Positions 31,795 through 32,819 of a stretch of 32,819 nucleotides of DNA are shown piece by piece. The stretch lies in the NCBI GenBank assembly GCA_028695145.1, contig JAQVJP010000015.1, positions 1 to 32,819 of the forward strand, written 5' to 3'. Each line of letters starts with the position of its first letter. Position 1 is the stretch's first letter. This stretch comes from Eubacteriales bacterium (lineage in GTDB: Bacteria; Bacillota; Clostridia; Saccharofermentanales; UBA5734). Both the position numbers and the translations under genes were made by a program. Below the pieces are notes generated by a model. It searched no databases and was not told the DNA's origin. It saw nothing but the letters and a program-made list of their open reading frames with translations.

Positions 31795-32819
31795 ATGTCA
31801 GGCGTTGAGATTTTTAATAAGATACTTGGACTTATTTTTGTTGTTTGTTATAGTTATCAGTTTTTCTATATTCTTGTTTCACTTGCCGCCAGACCGATTG
31901 ATCGAATTAAGAAATTGTCAGGTCGTCATATATCAGCCATTTTAAATAGGAATTGGCAGATTATTGAATCTGAGCAGACAACTGTTAGTCAGATGAATAT
32001 GGCAGGGCAGATATCAGAAATGACTCTCAAAACGAAGAAGGATCAGGCCAATAATTATGCTGTACTGATTTGTGCTCGCAATGAACAGCAGGTCATAGGT
32101 GATTTGCTTGACAGCTTGAAGAAGCAGAATTATCCGGCTGAGAATTTTAAAGTTTTTGTTTTGGCTGATAATTGTGATGATAAGACCGCGGAAACCGCGC
32201 GAAAAGCAGGGGCCTACGTCTGGGAGAGATTTAATAAATCTGCTGTAGGTAAAGGCTATGCGCTGCAGTTTTTACTTGAGAAAATTGATTTGGCCTGTGG
32301 GCTTGATACTTTTGCCGGTTTCTTCGTGTTTGACGCTGATAATTTGCTGGAAGTGGATTTTATCAGCCAGATGGATAAGACTTTTTGTTCCGGTTATGAG
32401 ATTGTTACCAGTTATAGAAATTCAAAGAATTATGCTGATAACTGGATTTCATCAGGCTACTCTCTCTGGTTTTTACGTGAAGCAAGATATTTGAATGCGG
32501 CGCGTATGCGTTTGGGAGCGAGTTGTGCTGTATCGGGTACGGGATTTTTGTTTAGTAGAGATGTGCTTAAAAAATGTGGTGGCTGGAATTTCCATCTGCT
32601 GACAGAGGATATAGAATTTTCTGTCTGCAATATAATTGCCGGCAGGAAGATTGGTTATTGTGAGCATGCTGTGTTATACGATGAACAGCCTGTGTCTTTT
32701 GCCCAGTCTTGGCAGCAGAGACTGCGCTGGGCCAAGGGTTATCTGCAAGTATTCCGTCATTATGGGCTTGATCTTCTTGGTGGTATCCGGAAGCTTGATT
32801 TTTCTTGTTTTGATATGAC
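31795..32819 (+). CDS. Membrane-linked GT2 glycosyltransferase, 3' partial
   Basis: This frame is open from ATG 31795 to the window end (341 codons shown), so the gene is cut. A hydrophobic helix (about 9-30) is followed by a GT-A domain of the cellulose synthase/NodC type: YAVLICARNEQQV, VFVLADNCDD, the metal-binding DAD (180-182), the TED acceptor motif (270-272) and QQRLRW (307-312), the QxxRW signature of processive beta-glycosyltransferases. More membrane helices are expected downstream. AGGAGG (31783-31788) precedes the ATG by 6 bases, and the kinase stop is 1 base upstream. It would make or extend a polysaccharide at the inner face of the membrane; the sugar cannot be told. Confidence 0.92.
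   Translation, partial: MSGVEIFNKILGLIFVVCYSYQFFYILVSLAARPIDRIKKLSGRHISAILNRNWQIIESEQTTVSQMNMAGQISEMTLKTKKDQANNYAVLICARNEQQVIGDLLDSLKKQNYPAENFKVFVLADNCDDKTAETARKAGAYVWERFNKSAVGKGYALQFLLEKIDLACGLDTFAGFFVFDADNLLEVDFISQMDKTFCSGYEIVTSYRNSKNYADNWISSGYSLWFLREARYLNAARMRLGASCAVSGTGFLFSRDVLKKCGGWNFHLLTEDIEFSVCNIIAGRKIGYCEHAVLYDEQPVSFAQSWQQRLRWAKGYLQVFRHYGLDLLGGIRKLDFSCFDM

Overview
The window is a stretch of bacterial chromosome from a low-to-mid GC Gram-positive anaerobe, most likely a member of the Clostridia (Firmicutes). The pointers are strong AGGAGG ribosome binding sites, sigma-A-like promoters, lipoprotein-type binding proteins, an Fe-S type PurF of the Bacillus class, a two-iron desulfoferrodoxin (typical of anaerobes), a YesM/YesN-type two-component pair and a LexA box of the Gram-positive form. 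I see no rRNA, tRNA, CRISPR array, insertion sequence or phage gene. No single gene places the organism to genus.

Region 1 (1-9400) is a xylose-type sugar sensing and uptake locus: a binding-protein-like sensor subunit (5' end outside the window), a YesM/LytS-type histidine kinase, a YesN-type AraC response regulator, a XylF-like lipoprotein with an unusually long N-terminus, and a canonical xylF-xylG-xylH ABC importer. The order matches the XylFII-LytS-YesN-xylFGH arrangement described in Clostridium beijerinckii, with one extra XylF paralogue inserted. A strong hairpin terminator closes it.

Region 2 (9689-16258) holds housekeeping and stress genes: an SRAP (YedK/HMCES) DNA-protein crosslink enzyme, a large YfhO-family membrane protein, a desulfoferrodoxin, a TrmB-type regulator translationally coupled to lysA, and a dCMP deaminase.

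Region 3 (16259-19529) starts with the most interesting element of the window: a near-consensus LexA (SOS) box sitting on the start point of a good promoter that drives an unrecognised 95-residue single-pass membrane protein. A three-gene NitT/TauT/SsuABC-type ABC transporter of unknown substrate follows.

Region 4 (19530-23402) has a roughly 760-base non-coding stretch with several inverted repeats, a membrane-anchored metallophosphoesterase, a small CxxC thioredoxin-fold protein, then purF behind a clear promoter.

Region 5 (23377-27216, minus strand) is a four-gene operon: OmpR-family response regulator, PhoR/WalK-like kinase, a stand-alone KdpD-like Usp domain protein and the 23S rRNA pseudouridine synthase RluF, whose 3' end overlaps that of purF.

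Region 6 (27344-32819, plus strand) has an RlmI-like methyltransferase without a PUA domain, an RluA-family pseudouridine synthase, a second OmpR-family regulator behind 11-bp-phased direct repeats, a multi-pass VanS-like kinase, and a membrane glycosyltransferase (GT2) cut by the window end.
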